This document shows positions 41,279-50,825 of a stretch of DNA of 50,874 nt, in pieces. Numbering within the stretch: position 1 is the stretch's first letter; every line of letters starts with the position of its first letter. Location: the NCBI GenBank assembly GCA_946536925.1, contig CAMNFC010000004.1, positions 1 to 50,874 of the forward strand, read 5' to 3'. The DNA is from an uncultured Selenomonadales bacterium. GTDB lineage: Bacteria; Bacillota; Negativicutes; Selenomonadales; Selenomonadaceae. The translations under genes and the position numbers were made by a program. The notes beneath the pieces are model-generated. The model was not told the origin of the DNA. It did no database searches and saw only the letters and a list, made by a program, of their open reading frames with translations.

Positions 41279-42580
41279 TTACTGACGTCTGCGAATGGCT
41301 TCAGCGTGCGCGTCCAAACCTTCCGCTTCGGCCAAACGGATGATGTCGTCGGCCGCGCCGAGCAAATCTTTTTTCGAGTAAGAAATCAAACTCGTGCGCT
41401 TGAGAAAAGTTTCGACGTTGAGGACGGAAAAAAATTTGGCGGTGCCGCCCGTTGGCAAAACGTGATTCGCGCCGGCCAAATAATCTCCGAGCGGTTCGGG
41501 CGAGTGTGCTCCCAAAAAAATTGCGCCGGCATTTTTTATTTTCGGCAAGAGATTGAACGGCGCGTCGACCAAAAGTTCGAGATGTTCGGGCGCAGAAAAA
41601 TTCGCGAAATCGACGGCCTCGTCCAAATTTTCCGCCACGACGATCAAACCGTTTCGTTCGATTGCGGCGGCAGCGATTTCTTTTCGCGGAAGATTTTCGA
41701 GTTGCGCATCGACTTCAGCTGAAATTTTTTCGGCGAGCGTCGGACTCGTCGTGATCAAAATCGAGCAGGCCAACGGGTCGTGTTCGGCTTGAGAGAGCAA
41801 ATCGGCGGCGGCGAAAATCGGGTCGGCGCTCTCGTCCGCGACGATTAAAATTTCACTTGGCCCGGCGAGCATGTCGATATCGCAGTGCCCGAAAACTTCT
41901 TTTTTGGCCAGCGTGACGAAAATATTTCCGGGTCCGACGATTTTATTGACGCGCGGGATTTGTTCCGTGCCGAAAGCCATAGCCGCGATTGATTGAGCCC
42001 CGCCGATTTTAAAAATTTTGTCGACGCCCGCGATTTTTGCGGCGGCCAAAACGGTTTTGTTCGCGTTGGGCGTGCACATGATGACTTCGCGGACGCCGGC
42101 GACTTTGGCGGGAATGACGTTCATCAAAACGCTGGAAGGATACGCCGCGGTTCCGCCGGGCACATAAACCCCGACGCGCTCCAACGGAATGATTGCCTGG
42201 CCGAGCAAAGAATTTTCGCCGCGAAAAGTTATCCAAGACTTCGGGAGCTGTTCAAGGTGGAAGCGACGAATATTTTCCGCAGCGACTTTGAGCGACGCAA
42301 AAATTTTCGGATCGATTTCAACTTCCTCAAGCTCGACGGAAAAATTTTTGAGCTCGACGCCGTCAATTTTTTTCGTGTAATCGATGACGGCCGCGTCGCC
42401 GAAGTTTCGAACGTCGGAGATAATTTTTCGGACGATTTCAATCGCGCTCAAATCCTCACCGAAAATTTTTTTGTTGGCCGCACGAACTTTGGGCGAGAGA
42501 GTGACCTCATCGAAAGATTTTTTTGTCAGAAGTTTTTCGACTTCCCCGCGCCCGATTTTTTTTGCGTTTACAATCCTCAT
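41279..42580 (-). CDS. hisD: Histidinol dehydrogenase
   Basis: 433 residues; the NAD-dependent last two steps of histidine synthesis. Signatures: [43 protein letters not shown], the zinc/substrate block [20 protein letters not shown]...[10 protein letters not shown], and the catalytic FSAPEHLEL. The C-terminal GPL-like [18 protein letters not shown] is also present. Other his genes are not adjacent, apart from a histidinol phosphatase about 7 kb away on the other strand. SD GGGAGG before the ATG. Confidence 0.95.
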   Translation of the reverse strand: MRIVNAKKIGRGEVEKLLTKKSFDEVTLSPKVRAANKKIFGEDLSAIEIVRKIISDVRNFGDAAVIDYTKKIDGVELKNFSVELEEVEIDPKIFASLKVAAENIRRFHLEQLPKSWITFRGENSLLGQAIIPLERVGVYVPGGTAAYPSSVLMNVIPAKVAGVREVIMCTPNANKTVLAAAKIAGVDKIFKIGGAQSIAAMAFGTEQIPRVNKIVGPGNIFVTLAKKEVFGHCDIDMLAGPSEILIVADESADPIFAAADLLSQAEHDPLACSILITTSPTLAEKISAEVDAQLENLPRKEIAAAAIERNGLIVVAENLDEAVDFANFSAPEHLELLVDAPFNLLPKIKNAGAIFLGAHSPEPLGDYLAGANHVLPTGGTAKFFSVLNVETFLKRTSLISYSKKDLLGAADDIIRLAEAEGLDAHAEAIRRRQ

Positions 42581-42613
42581 GACTTTTCCTCCCGTAAAAA
42601 ATTTTCTGGCGTA

Positions 42614-42642
42614 ACTTTACCGCAAAATTTTTTTCAAGGCAA
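42614..42642 (-). promoter_or_regulatory. Candidate promoter of hisD
   Basis: On the minus strand: TTGCCT (42637-42642), a 17-bp spacer and TAAAGT (42614-42619), about 33 bp before the ATG. Confidence 0.4.
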
Positions 42643-42689
42643 ATTTCGGGCGGCAAAATTTTTTCGGCGCAAAAAAATTTTCTGCCAAT

Positions 42690-42719
42690 TCGACAGGAAA
42701 AATTTTCCGCGGATAGAAT
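42690..42719 (+). promoter_or_regulatory. Promoter of the hexose-phosphate block
   Basis: -35 TCGACA (42690-42695), an 18-bp spacer and -10 TAGAAT (42714-42719). AAAGGAG precedes the ATG at 42754. Confidence 0.55.
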
Positions 42720-42753
42720 ACAAAAAACAAATTCTAAAAGGAGCGTGTAAAAC

Positions 42754-44118
42754 ATGGCGATAAACACCTCCGGCTTCGGTGCCTATGACATTCGCGGCGT
42801 CTATCCCGAAAGCATCAATCAGGAGCTGGCCTATCGTGTCGGGCGCGTTTTCCCGGAAATTTTCGGCGCAAAAAAAGTTGCCGTCGGTCACGATATCCGC
42901 CTTTCCGGCCCGACAATTTTTGACGCGCTCTCTCGCGGGCTGACCGAGGCGGGCTGTGACGTTTTTGACATCGGCCAGTGCGGCACCGAGATGATTTACT
43001 TCGCCACGGGTTTTAACGACTTCGACGGCGGAATAATGATCACCGCCTCACACAATCCCAAAGAATACAACGGCATGAAATTCGTCGGCAAAGGCGTGCG
43101 ACCCGTTGCGCCCAAAAGCGGTCTGCTCGCAGTCAAGGCGGCCGTCGAGGATGAATCGCGCGATTGGACTTTCAGGAAGGCGACGGGCACAGTTTATCGG
43201 ATTGACATTCAGCCCGATTACATCAAATGCATTCTCTCTTACGTCGACGCCAAAAATCTCAAGCCGTTAAAAATTGTCATCAACACCGGAAACGGCGCGG
43301 CCGGCCCGATTATAAACGAGCTGGAAAAATTTTTGCCCTTCGATATCGTAAAAGTTCACAACAACACCAACGGCTACTTCCCAAACGGCGTGCCCAATCC
43401 TCTGCTCCAAGACGCCCGCGCAGAAACTTCCAAAGCGGTCATCTCAAGCGGCGCGGCTTGCGGCATTGCCTTCGACGGGGATTTTGACCGTTGCTTTTTG
43501 TTTGACGAGCGCGGCAGTTTCATCGAAGGCTACTACATGGTCGGTTTGCTTGCCGAAGCTTTCCTCAAAAAAAATCCCGGCGCGAAAATCATCTGCGACC
43601 CGCGAGCAATTTGGAATACGATTGACATTGCAAAAAAATTCGGCGGCGAGGCTCTCGTTTGTCGTTCGGGTCACGTCTACATCAAAGAGCTCATGCGCGC
43701 CCAAAATGCGATTTACGGCGGGGAGATGGCCTCTCATCACTACTTCCGCGATTTTTATTTTTGCGACAGCGGAATGATTCCTTGGCTGTTGATTCTGGAA
43801 CTTTTGAGCAAATCCGATAAGCCGCTCTCTCAACTCGTCGGAAAAATGATCGCCGATTATCCCGTCAGCGGCGAAATCAACACGAAAGTTTCTTCCGCCG
43901 AAAAAGTTCAAGAGATTATGGCGCGGGTCGAAAAAATTTACGGCGCGGGCGGCACCGTGAGCAAAATCGACGGGCTGAGCATTGACTTTGACGATTGGCG
44001 ATTCAATCTGCGCGGCTCTCAAACCGAACCTTTTATCCGCCTCAACGTCGAAGCTCGCGGCGACAAAAATTTAATGGAGACCAAACGCGACGAGTTGCTC
44101 GCGGTTATTCGCAGCTGA
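42754..44118 (+). CDS. manB: Phosphomannomutase/phosphoglucomutase (PMM/PGM)
   Basis: 454 residues, an alpha-D-phosphohexomutase. The catalytic serine is S99 in ITASHNPKEYNG. The metal loop is AFDGDFDRCFLFDE, the sugar loop GGEMASHHYFRDF and the phosphate loop RGSQTEPFIRLNVEA. The GEMSxHxYF form marks bifunctional PMM/PGM enzymes (AlgC-like), which supply mannose-1-phosphate for GDP-mannose and glucose-1-phosphate for surface sugars. It is first in the block before pgm and pgi. Specificity between mannose and glucose cannot be settled. Confidence 0.9.
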   Translation: MAINTSGFGAYDIRGVYPESINQELAYRVGRVFPEIFGAKKVAVGHDIRLSGPTIFDALSRGLTEAGCDVFDIGQCGTEMIYFATGFNDFDGGIMITASHNPKEYNGMKFVGKGVRPVAPKSGLLAVKAAVEDESRDWTFRKATGTVYRIDIQPDYIKCILSYVDAKNLKPLKIVINTGNGAAGPIINELEKFLPFDIVKVHNNTNGYFPNGVPNPLLQDARAETSKAVISSGAACGIAFDGDFDRCFLFDERGSFIEGYYMVGLLAEAFLKKNPGAKIICDPRAIWNTIDIAKKFGGEALVCRSGHVYIKELMRAQNAIYGGEMASHHYFRDFYFCDSGMIPWLLILELLSKSDKPLSQLVGKMIADYPVSGEINTKVSSAEKVQEIMARVEKIYGAGGTVSKIDGLSIDFDDWRFNLRGSQTEPFIRLNVEARGDKNLMETKRDELLAVIRS

Positions 44119-44130
44119 AGGAGAAATATT

Positions 44131-44517
44131 TTGGAAGTAATCGTTACGCTTCTGCTTTGTACGACGGCCTTCTTGTTGTACTTGCTCAACAGAAATCGAA
44201 ACGAAATTTCCGAATTGAAAGCCGAAATTCATCGCCTGAAACAAAGCGACAACGCTGCGCCCGTTTCACCGCCCGCAAATAAAAAAAGATTCGTTAGAGT
44301 GATATTTACTCCTGATTCTACAAAATGTTATGACTATCTTTTAGGCAATAATCCTGATGTAAAAATTGGCGACTTCGTTGAAGTTTACGTCAGTGACAAA
44401 AAAAAAGGGAAACCTTCATGGTCAATCGCAAAAGTTGTATATATAAGCAAAGCGGATGAAGTGTCGGAGCACGCGAAATCCAAAATTAAAAGAAAGACCG
44501 ACCGTCGCAAATGGTAA
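44131..44517 (+). CDS. Small membrane-anchored hypothetical protein
   Basis: 128 residues from a TTG, with AAGGAG 7 nt upstream that overlaps the manB stop. Residues 3-19 form one membrane helix, followed by a short coiled coil (NRNEISELKAEIHRLKQ), a Pro/Ser linker and a cytoplasmic domain of about 65 residues (RFVRVIFTPDSTKCYDYLL...GDFVEVYVS...WSIAKVVYIS) with beta-barrel-like alternation, then a basic tail. No family recognised. Its second half is clearly more AT-rich than manB and pgm on either side (many ATA, TTA, AAT codons), suggesting insertion of foreign DNA in the block. Confidence 0.7.
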   Translation: MEVIVTLLLCTTAFLLYLLNRNRNEISELKAEIHRLKQSDNAAPVSPPANKKRFVRVIFTPDSTKCYDYLLGNNPDVKIGDFVEVYVSDKKKGKPSWSIAKVVYISKADEVSEHAKSKIKRKTDRRKW

Positions 44518-44577
44518 AGCAACCTTCGCTCAATTTGAGCATGAGATAAATTTTTTCAATCAAAAGGAGGATTTTTT

Positions 44578-46191
44578 ATGGGTAAAAATGTTGTCAACCT
44601 TCCGTCCTTGATTAGTGATTACTACACACTGAGACCCGACCCGGAAAACAAAACTCAGGGCGTGGCGTTCGGCACGAGCGGACACCGCGGCAGCTCCAAG
44701 TTGCGCAGTTTCAACGAGCAGCACATCTTGGCGATCGCGCAGGCCGTCTATGAATATCGCACGGCCGAAAAGCTCCAAGGCCCGTTGTACATCGGTGCGG
44801 ACACCCACGCGCTCAGCGAACCGGCTCTTCGTTCTTGCGTTGAAGTTTTGGCGGCAAACGGCGTCGATATCGTTTTGCAGGAAGATTTCAAACCCGTGCC
44901 CACGCCCGTAGTCAGCCGAATCATTTTGGCGCACAACTATGAACGTAAAGAGGCCAAGCAAGCAGACGGCATCGTCATCACGCCTTCGCACAATCCTCCG
45001 ACTGACGGCGGCATCAAATATGACCCGACGACCGGCGGCCCCGCCTCCGCAGAAACCACAAAAATCATTCAGAACCGCGCCAACGAAATCATCGCTCAAG
45101 GCGTCGACAAAGTTGTAAAGCGCGTGCCGTTTGAAAAAGCCCTCAAGATGGATAACGTCCACTTCATGGATTATATGAAACCTTACGTTGAGGCTTTGAG
45201 CAGAGTTATCGACATGGACGCGGTCATCAATTCGGATTTGAACGTCGGGGCGGATCCTCTCGGCGGCAGCGGCATTTTCTATTGGGATTTGATCAACGAA
45301 GTCTACAAGATTAAAAATCCGATCAAAGTCGTCAACCCCGACATCGATTACACGTTCAGCTTCATGCCGCTCGACCACGACGGAAAAGTTCGCATGGACT
45401 GCTCGTCGCCTTGGGCAATGGCAAATCTCATCGCGCTCAAAGACAAATATGATATTGCCTTCGGCAACGACACGGACTATGACCGTCACGGAATCGTAAC
45501 CCCGCAAGGTTTGATGAATCCGAATCATTATCTGGCCGTCGCGATAAAATATCTCTTCACGAACAGGGACGGTTGGAGCAAAGACGCCATGGTCGGCAAG
45601 ACTTTGGTCAGTTCGTCGCTGATTGACAAAGTTGCGGCGGATATCGGTCGTAAGCTGTGTGAGGTGCCCGTCGGCTTCAAGTGGTTCGTTGACGGTTTGT
45701 TCGACGGTTCAATGGGCTTTGGCGGCGAAGAATCTGCGGGCGCGTCCTTCCTTTGTAAAGACGCCTCCGTTTGGACGACGGACAAAGACGGAATCATCAT
45801 GGACTTGCTCGCCGTCGAAATCACCGCAAAGACCGGCAAGAATCCTTCCGAACATCACAAAGAACTCACCGACAAATTCGGCACGTTCTATTACGCCCGC
45901 AAAGACACGCCCGCCACGCCCGACCAAAAAGCTGCTCTGGGAAAATTGGCTCCCGAAAACCTCAAAGCTGACACGCTCGCCGGCGCAAAAATCACGGGCA
46001 AATTCACGAAGGCTCCCGGCAACGGCGCGTCTATCGGCGGCTTGAAAGTCGTCACGGACAAAGGCTGGTTCGCGGCTCGTCCTTCCGGCACAGAGGATAT
46101 GTGCAAAGTCTACGCGGAAAGTTTCGTCAGCGAAGACCACCTCAAGCAAATCCAAAAAGAGGCGCAAGAAATCGTCGCCTCCGTCGTGTGA
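44578..46191 (+). CDS. pgm: Phosphoglucomutase (alpha-D-glucose-phosphate specific)
   Basis: 537 residues, the E. coli Pgm type. The start [17 protein letters not shown] binds phosphate, the catalytic serine is S137 in [12 protein letters not shown], the metal loop [10 protein letters not shown] and the sugar loop [10 protein letters not shown], and the final [15 protein letters not shown] binds phosphate. It interconverts glucose 1- and 6-phosphate, linking glycogen and surface sugar synthesis to glycolysis. SD AAAGGAGG. The 60-bp gap before it shows only a short GCTCAA/TTGAGC palindrome. Codons are C-ending, as in a highly expressed gene. Confidence 0.95.
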   Translation: MGKNVVNLPSLISDYYTLRPDPENKTQGVAFGTSGHRGSSKLRSFNEQHILAIAQAVYEYRTAEKLQGPLYIGADTHALSEPALRSCVEVLAANGVDIVLQEDFKPVPTPVVSRIILAHNYERKEAKQADGIVITPSHNPPTDGGIKYDPTTGGPASAETTKIIQNRANEIIAQGVDKVVKRVPFEKALKMDNVHFMDYMKPYVEALSRVIDMDAVINSDLNVGADPLGGSGIFYWDLINEVYKIKNPIKVVNPDIDYTFSFMPLDHDGKVRMDCSSPWAMANLIALKDKYDIAFGNDTDYDRHGIVTPQGLMNPNHYLAVAIKYLFTNRDGWSKDAMVGKTLVSSSLIDKVAADIGRKLCEVPVGFKWFVDGLFDGSMGFGGEESAGASFLCKDASVWTTDKDGIIMDLLAVEITAKTGKNPSEHHKELTDKFGTFYYARKDTPATPDQKAALGKLAPENLKADTLAGAKITGKFTKAPGNGASIGGLKVVTDKGWFAARPSGTEDMCKVYAESFVSEDHLKQIQKEAQEIVASVV

Positions 46192-46215
46192 TAAAATTTT
46201 ATTGGAGGTTTAAAA

Positions 46216-47682
46216 ATGGCTCTCACTTTGAAATCCGGTTTCAGCTTCGACTATGACAATCTTTTCGGCGAAGGCAAGGTTACGGCAGCCGACATCGACG
46301 AATGCAAAGACGCTCTCAAAAAAGCTCACGAGGCAATGAAGGTCATGCGCGAGACGGGCTTCATCAAAGCTCACCTGAGCAAAGACGGTGCGCCCGAAAA
46401 AGTTTACTTCTCCAAGCTGCCCTACATTACCGAAGAAAACGGCAAGCTCAATTTGAACTCGCCCGCCTCAATCAAACGCCTGCACGACTTCACGGAAAAA
46501 ATTCGCAACAACGTCGACGCGGTCGTCTCGCTGGGTATCGGCGGCTCGTTCCTGGGCAACAAAGTTCTCTTCGACGTTTTCTGCGGCGAATTCTGGAACA
46601 CGTGGACGGCCGAACAGCGCAAAGGTTTGCCCAAAGTTTATTTCAGCGGTCAGAACATTGACCCGCGCAGGACGGGCGACATCATCAATCATCTTAAGGC
46701 GATGGCGAATTGCAAACAAACTCACGGCGGCGGCAAGTTCAAAGTCATGTTGATGTGCATGAGCAAAAGCGGCGGCACACTCGACACGATGAGCAACTTC
46801 ATGGTCATTCTCGACGCGCTCAAAAAAGCTGACAACATCGAAGTCGAAATCGTGGCCGTGACCGACCCGAACATGGAGAAGAAAACTTTGCTCAAACAGA
46901 TTGCCGTCGACAACGGCTGGGAATGCTTCGCGGTTCCCGACGGCGTCGGCGGTCGTTTCACCGTTTTCTGCGAAGTCGGACTTTCCACGGCGGCTGTCAT
47001 CGGCATGGACATTGAAAAATTCCTTGAAGGTGCCCGCGATATGGACGAGGCCTGCAAGAACGACGACATCTTCCAAAATCCCGCCATGCTCAACGCCGCG
47101 CTCAAAGTCATTGCTTACAAAAAATACGGCCGCAACATCGAAGTCATGATGCCTTACGGCGATTACCTCAAATCTTTGTCCGAATGGTACATCCAACTTT
47201 TGGCGGAATCTCTCGGCAAACAGTTTGACAAGGAAGGCAAGGAAGTTTGCGAAGGCCGTACGCCGCTCGTCGCCGTGGGCACGACCGATATGCACTCTCA
47301 AACTCAACAACATCAGGAAGGCACGCTCGATAAAGTCGTTCAGTTCATCAAGGTTGCGAAGTGGCAGAACGATTTGACTATCCCCAACGTCTTCCCGAAC
47401 GTGAAAAAATTGGCGGATATCTCCGGCGTGAAAATGGGCGACGCTCTCGAAGTTGCTCGTCAATCCAACGCCGACGCTCTCAAATCCAACAAACGCTTCA
47501 ACGCCTGCTTCACGCTCCCCGAAGTCAACGAATATCATCTCGGCGAGCTGATGTATCTGCTGGCGATGTCCGTTGCTTACGAAGGCGAACTCCTCAACGT
47601 CGACGCGTTCAATCAGCCGGGCGTCGAGGCCTACAAACGCATCATGGGGCCGAAGCTCCAAGAGCTCAAAGCCAAAGGATAA
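46216..47682 (+). CDS. pgi: Glucose-6-phosphate isomerase
   Basis: 488 residues; interconverts glucose and fructose 6-phosphates in the cytoplasm. Blocks: VVSLGIGGSFLGNK, the phosphate site MSKSGGTLDT, DGVGGRFTVFCEVGL, the region HSQTQQHQEG and FNQPGVEAYK near the end (the PGI signature). It starts 24 bp after pgm with its own SD TGGAGG, so the two are one transcript: glucose-1-P to glucose-6-P to fructose-6-P. A strong hairpin follows. Confidence 0.95.
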   Translation: MALTLKSGFSFDYDNLFGEGKVTAADIDECKDALKKAHEAMKVMRETGFIKAHLSKDGAPEKVYFSKLPYITEENGKLNLNSPASIKRLHDFTEKIRNNVDAVVSLGIGGSFLGNKVLFDVFCGEFWNTWTAEQRKGLPKVYFSGQNIDPRRTGDIINHLKAMANCKQTHGGGKFKVMLMCMSKSGGTLDTMSNFMVILDALKKADNIEVEIVAVTDPNMEKKTLLKQIAVDNGWECFAVPDGVGGRFTVFCEVGLSTAAVIGMDIEKFLEGARDMDEACKNDDIFQNPAMLNAALKVIAYKKYGRNIEVMMPYGDYLKSLSEWYIQLLAESLGKQFDKEGKEVCEGRTPLVAVGTTDMHSQTQQHQEGTLDKVVQFIKVAKWQNDLTIPNVFPNVKKLADISGVKMGDALEVARQSNADALKSNKRFNACFTLPEVNEYHLGELMYLLAMSVAYEGELLNVDAFNQPGVEAYKRIMGPKLQELKAKG

Positions 47683-47705
47683 AATTTTTCTCGTGAAATA
47701 AATTC

Positions 47706-47737
47706 GGCCGCTCGAAGAAATTTTGGGCGGCCTTTTT
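47706..47737 (+). terminator. Intrinsic terminator after pgi
   Basis: An eight-pair GC-rich stem (GGCCGCTC 47706-47713 with 47725-47732) and five Ts. The serpin SD begins at 47741, so the hairpin also abuts the next gene. Confidence 0.8.
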
Positions 47738-47752
47738 GACGAGGTGATTGTC

Positions 47753-48988
47753 ATGAAAAAATTTTTGTTAGCGATAATTTTTTTGATGAGTTTTTCGTCC
47801 GCGAGTTGTTCGGCAGAAAAAAATATCGACCCGACCGCCGCGAAAGATCTTTCCGTCAGCGTTGAAAAATTTTGCTGGAAATATTTTGCGCTCCGCAAGT
47901 ACGATGAAAATATTTTTTACTCGCCGTACGGAATTCACGCCGTGCTGAGCATTTTGGCCAACGGGGCAAGCGGCGAAACCCGCAAGGATATTTTGGACGC
48001 GCTGGAAGTCGCAAGCGTTGAAAGTCTCAATGACGGCCACAAAAATTTTTCCGCGCTCCTCGAAAAGAATTATCGCGGGGAAAATTTTTTGGCGGAAGCA
48101 AATCTTTTGTGCGTAGATAAAAATTATGGCGGAAACCTCGACGAAAACTTCAAGCGCGTCGTCAACGGCGATTACAACTCTGAGGTACGCACGGCCGATT
48201 TCAGCGGGAACGCAGCCGGCGAACGTGAAAAAATTCGTCGGTGGGTCGCGGACAAGACCAAAAATTTTATCAACGATTACAATTCGCTGGCCTCCGCCTC
48301 CACGTCGATTGATATTCTGAACGTCATCAGCTTCCAAGGCAAATGGAAAATTCCGTTCACGCCGAGCCAAACTCTGCGCAAGGAATTCACCAATTCCGAC
48401 GGCTCGAAGGGAATCGCCGCTATGATGAGCAACGTTTTCAAAGATACGATTAAATATCGCGCGGACGAAAAATTCAAAGCGATTGAGCTGCCTTACAGCG
48501 GCGGTGCCGTGATGGATTTGATTTTGCCCGCGGACGACGACGCGCTCAACGTTTGCGAACTTTGGAACGCACAGACTTTTGAATATCGCGCGGATTTTTT
48601 GAACGGCTTGAAGAATTCGTATCCTTTTGACGGGGAAGTCGTCGCGCGCATTCTTAATATCGGATTCGCCCACGAGAACCTCAGCTATCAAGATTTTAAA
48701 AAAATGGGACTGCAACGGCTCTTCACCGACGACGCAGAATTTTTTAACATCATCAAGGGCACGTCGTTGAAATTGAGCAACGCCACGCAATTTTGCAAAG
48801 TTGACATCAACGAGCAGGGCACGAAGGCCGCCGCTGTCACCGAAGTTACGATGGTTGAGACGACCGCTGCGCCCAATTCAAAACCGCCGCGCCGAGTTTA
48901 TTTTATCACCGATCGACCGTACATCATCGTGATTCGCGATGTTGAATCGGGCGTTACGCTTTTTGCCGGTGCAATCAATAATATTTAA
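47753..48988 (+). CDS. Secreted serpin (serine/cysteine protease inhibitor)
   Basis: 411 residues from ATG 47753 (GAGGTG SD); the frame opens earlier without support. Signal peptide about 1-20 (cleavage near SSASC-SAE; lipobox poor). Serpin marks: ENIFYSPYGIHAVLSILANGASGET, NVISFQGKWKIPF, ELPYSGGAVMDLILP. The hinge INEQGTKAAAVTEV has the small residues required for strand insertion, so it is probably inhibitory. The closing FITDRPYIIVIRDVESGVTLFAGAI is the serpin signature with Tyr for the usual Phe. By counting from the hinge, P1 falls in VETTAAP. It would act on host or rival proteases outside the cell. No promoter is visible between the pgi hairpin and the start. Confidence 0.9.
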   Translation: MKKFLLAIIFLMSFSSASCSAEKNIDPTAAKDLSVSVEKFCWKYFALRKYDENIFYSPYGIHAVLSILANGASGETRKDILDALEVASVESLNDGHKNFSALLEKNYRGENFLAEANLLCVDKNYGGNLDENFKRVVNGDYNSEVRTADFSGNAAGEREKIRRWVADKTKNFINDYNSLASASTSIDILNVISFQGKWKIPFTPSQTLRKEFTNSDGSKGIAAMMSNVFKDTIKYRADEKFKAIELPYSGGAVMDLILPADDDALNVCELWNAQTFEYRADFLNGLKNSYPFDGEVVARILNIGFAHENLSYQDFKKMGLQRLFTDDAEFFNIIKGTSLKLSNATQFCKVDINEQGTKAAAVTEVTMVETTAAPNSKPPRRVYFITDRPYIIVIRDVESGVTLFAGAINNI

Positions 48989-48999
48989 CGGAGGAAAAC

Positions 49000-49848
49000 A
49001 TGCGCTTTGATTATCACATGCATTTCGAATACGGCGACTACGACGAGACTTGGGCGGAAGGTTTTTTCCACGCCGCCAAAAAGAATTCACTCGACGAAAT
49101 TGGAATCAGCGAGCACTCTCACACTTTTCCCGAATTCAAAAAATTTTATTACGACGATTTGATTTTGGATTCGTCCGCCGTCGGTAACTTTCAAAATCGC
49201 TGGCTTCAAAAAAACAAGTTCAAGCACACGCTCCAAGAGTATTTTGACTTCATGCGCACCCTTCAGACCCGTCACTCCGTTAAAATTGGGATTGAGGTTT
49301 GCAATTTCCGCGACCAGGCCGCCGTGAAAAAAATCCTCGACGCGTGGCCGTTTGATTATCGCATCGGCTCCGTGCACTTTCTTTGGGGCTGGGGTTTTGA
49401 CGCCGCTGATCTCCTCGACGAGTGGCTAAATCACGACTTGGAAAAAATTTACGACGAGTACGCCACTGAAGCTGAACTGCTGGCCGGGAGCGGCAATTAC
49501 GATATCCTCGGTCATCCCTTCAATCTGCGCCTCTTCAATTTCTTCCCCGACTTCGACGCCTCCAACTATTTTGAACGCGTGGTCGCCGCCATGAAAAAAT
49601 TCAATCTGGCCGTCGACGTAAACACCGGCACGCTCTATCGCTATCCCGTCCGTGAAATTTCCCCCTGCGCCGAATTCATGAAAATTGCCGCCGCTTACGG
49701 TCTCAAAATCACTATCAATTCCGACGCTCATCAGCCACAAGATTGCGGGAAATTTTTCGACGCCGCCGCTGATTACGTCCGCCAATTCGGTTTCAAAAAA
49801 ATTTTGCTCTTCCACAATCGCACGCCACAGGAGGTCGATTTAACGTGA
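49000..49848 (+). CDS. hisJ: PHP-family histidinol phosphatase
   Basis: 282 residues. PHP metal motifs: DYHMHFEYG (first His pair), GISEHSHTFPEF, the Glu in KIGIEVCNF, SVHFLWGWGFD, DILGHPFNL and INSDAHQP near the C-terminus. This matches HisK/HisJ-type histidinol-phosphate phosphatases, which release histidinol for HisD; hisD lies at 41279 on the other strand. Some PHP proteins have other phosphoester substrates, so the role is likely but not certain. It overlaps the next gene by 4 bp. Confidence 0.82.
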   Translation: MRFDYHMHFEYGDYDETWAEGFFHAAKKNSLDEIGISEHSHTFPEFKKFYYDDLILDSSAVGNFQNRWLQKNKFKHTLQEYFDFMRTLQTRHSVKIGIEVCNFRDQAAVKKILDAWPFDYRIGSVHFLWGWGFDAADLLDEWLNHDLEKIYDEYATEAELLAGSGNYDILGHPFNLRLFNFFPDFDASNYFERVVAAMKKFNLAVDVNTGTLYRYPVREISPCAEFMKIAAAYGLKITINSDAHQPQDCGKFFDAAADYVRQFGFKKILLFHNRTPQEVDLT

Positions 49849-50825
49849 TTGTCTCTTGGAACTCCACCAACGCTTGCAATTTGTTTTGCGCTCACTGTTA
49901 CCGCGACGCTCATCTAAAAGCCGCCGACGAACTGTCCACCGCTCAGGCCAAAAACCTTTTGAATCAAATCGCCCGCGCCGGTTTCAAAATCATGATTTTT
50001 TCGGGCGGCGAACCCCTCATGCGTCCCGATATCTTGGAGCTCATCGACCACGCCGCGAGTTTGAATTTAATCGCCGTTTTGGGCTCCAATGGCACGCTCC
50101 TTACTCCTCAGTTGGCTTGCGATTTGAAATCCGCCGGCGCAAAAGCTATCGGTATCTCCTTGGATTCCATCGACGCTCATAAGCACGATATCTTCCGTGC
50201 CTGCAAGGGTGCCTGGGAAGCCGCTGTCAACGGTATGCGCTACTGTCGCGACGCCGCCTTGCCTTTCCAAATCCACACTACCGTCATGGACTGGAACCAA
50301 CACGAGCTGGAGGCTTTGACGGACTTCGCGGTGGATATCGGTGCAAAGGCTCATCATTTCTTCTTCCTCGTGCCCACGGGTCGTGCCAAATCCATTGAGC
50401 AAGAAAGTTTGCGTGCGGCAGCCTACCAAAATGTTTTGACCCGAATCATGCAAAAACAGCTCCAAGTTCCAATCGAGCTCAAGCCGACCTGTGCCCCGCA
50501 ATTTTTGAAAATCGCCGACCAACTCGGCGTCAAGACCCGTTTCAAGCGCGGCTGTCTGGCCGGTTTGAGTTATTGCATCATCAGCCCCACGGGCAAAGTT
50601 CAACCGTGCGCCTATCTGAACATGGAGCTGGGCGACGTCCGCGAAACTCCCTTCGACGAAATCTGGCGGTCGAACAAAATTTTGCAGAGGTTGCGCACCC
50701 TCGACTACAGCGGCAACTGCGGCTCGTGCAAGTACAAAAAAAAATGCGGCGGCTGTCGGGCTCGCGCGGCATTCTACAACGGCGGCGACTTCATGGCCGG
50801 CGAACCCCGGTGCAATTTCTGCTAG
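49845..50825 (+). CDS. NirJ2-like radical SAM/SPASM protein (alternative haem pathway)
   Basis: 326 residues. The radical SAM cluster motif is CNLFCAHC (C-x3-C-x2-C), in SWNSTNACNLFCAHCYRDA, followed by FSGGEPLMRPDI. The C-terminal SPASM region reads GCLAGLSYCIISPTGKVQPCAYL...GNCGSCKYKKKCGGCRARA...C. This resembles NirJ2/AhbD-type proteins of the precorrin-2/sirohaem route to haem or haem d1 used by anaerobic Firmicutes. Partner genes (nirD, nirJ1, hemA) are not in view, although the window ends 49 bp later. The GTG start overlaps the hisJ TGA; AGGAGG is 11 nt upstream. Confidence 0.8.
   Translation: MIVSWNSTNACNLFCAHCYRDAHLKAADELSTAQAKNLLNQIARAGFKIMIFSGGEPLMRPDILELIDHAASLNLIAVLGSNGTLLTPQLACDLKSAGAKAIGISLDSIDAHKHDIFRACKGAWEAAVNGMRYCRDAALPFQIHTTVMDWNQHELEALTDFAVDIGAKAHHFFFLVPTGRAKSIEQESLRAAAYQNVLTRIMQKQLQVPIELKPTCAPQFLKIADQLGVKTRFKRGCLAGLSYCIISPTGKVQPCAYLNMELGDVRETPFDEIWRSNKILQRLRTLDYSGNCGSCKYKKKCGGCRARAAFYNGGDFMAGEPRCNFC

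Noticed and set aside
44527-44539. Terminator before pgm (GCTCAA/TTGAGC palindrome)
   Set aside because: The stem is short with almost no loop and lacks a T-run.
46468-47898. A 476-codon open frame on the minus strand opposite pgi
   Set aside because: It mirrors the C-ending codon pattern of pgi, shows no family motifs and would cover a certain gene; typical antisense shadow.
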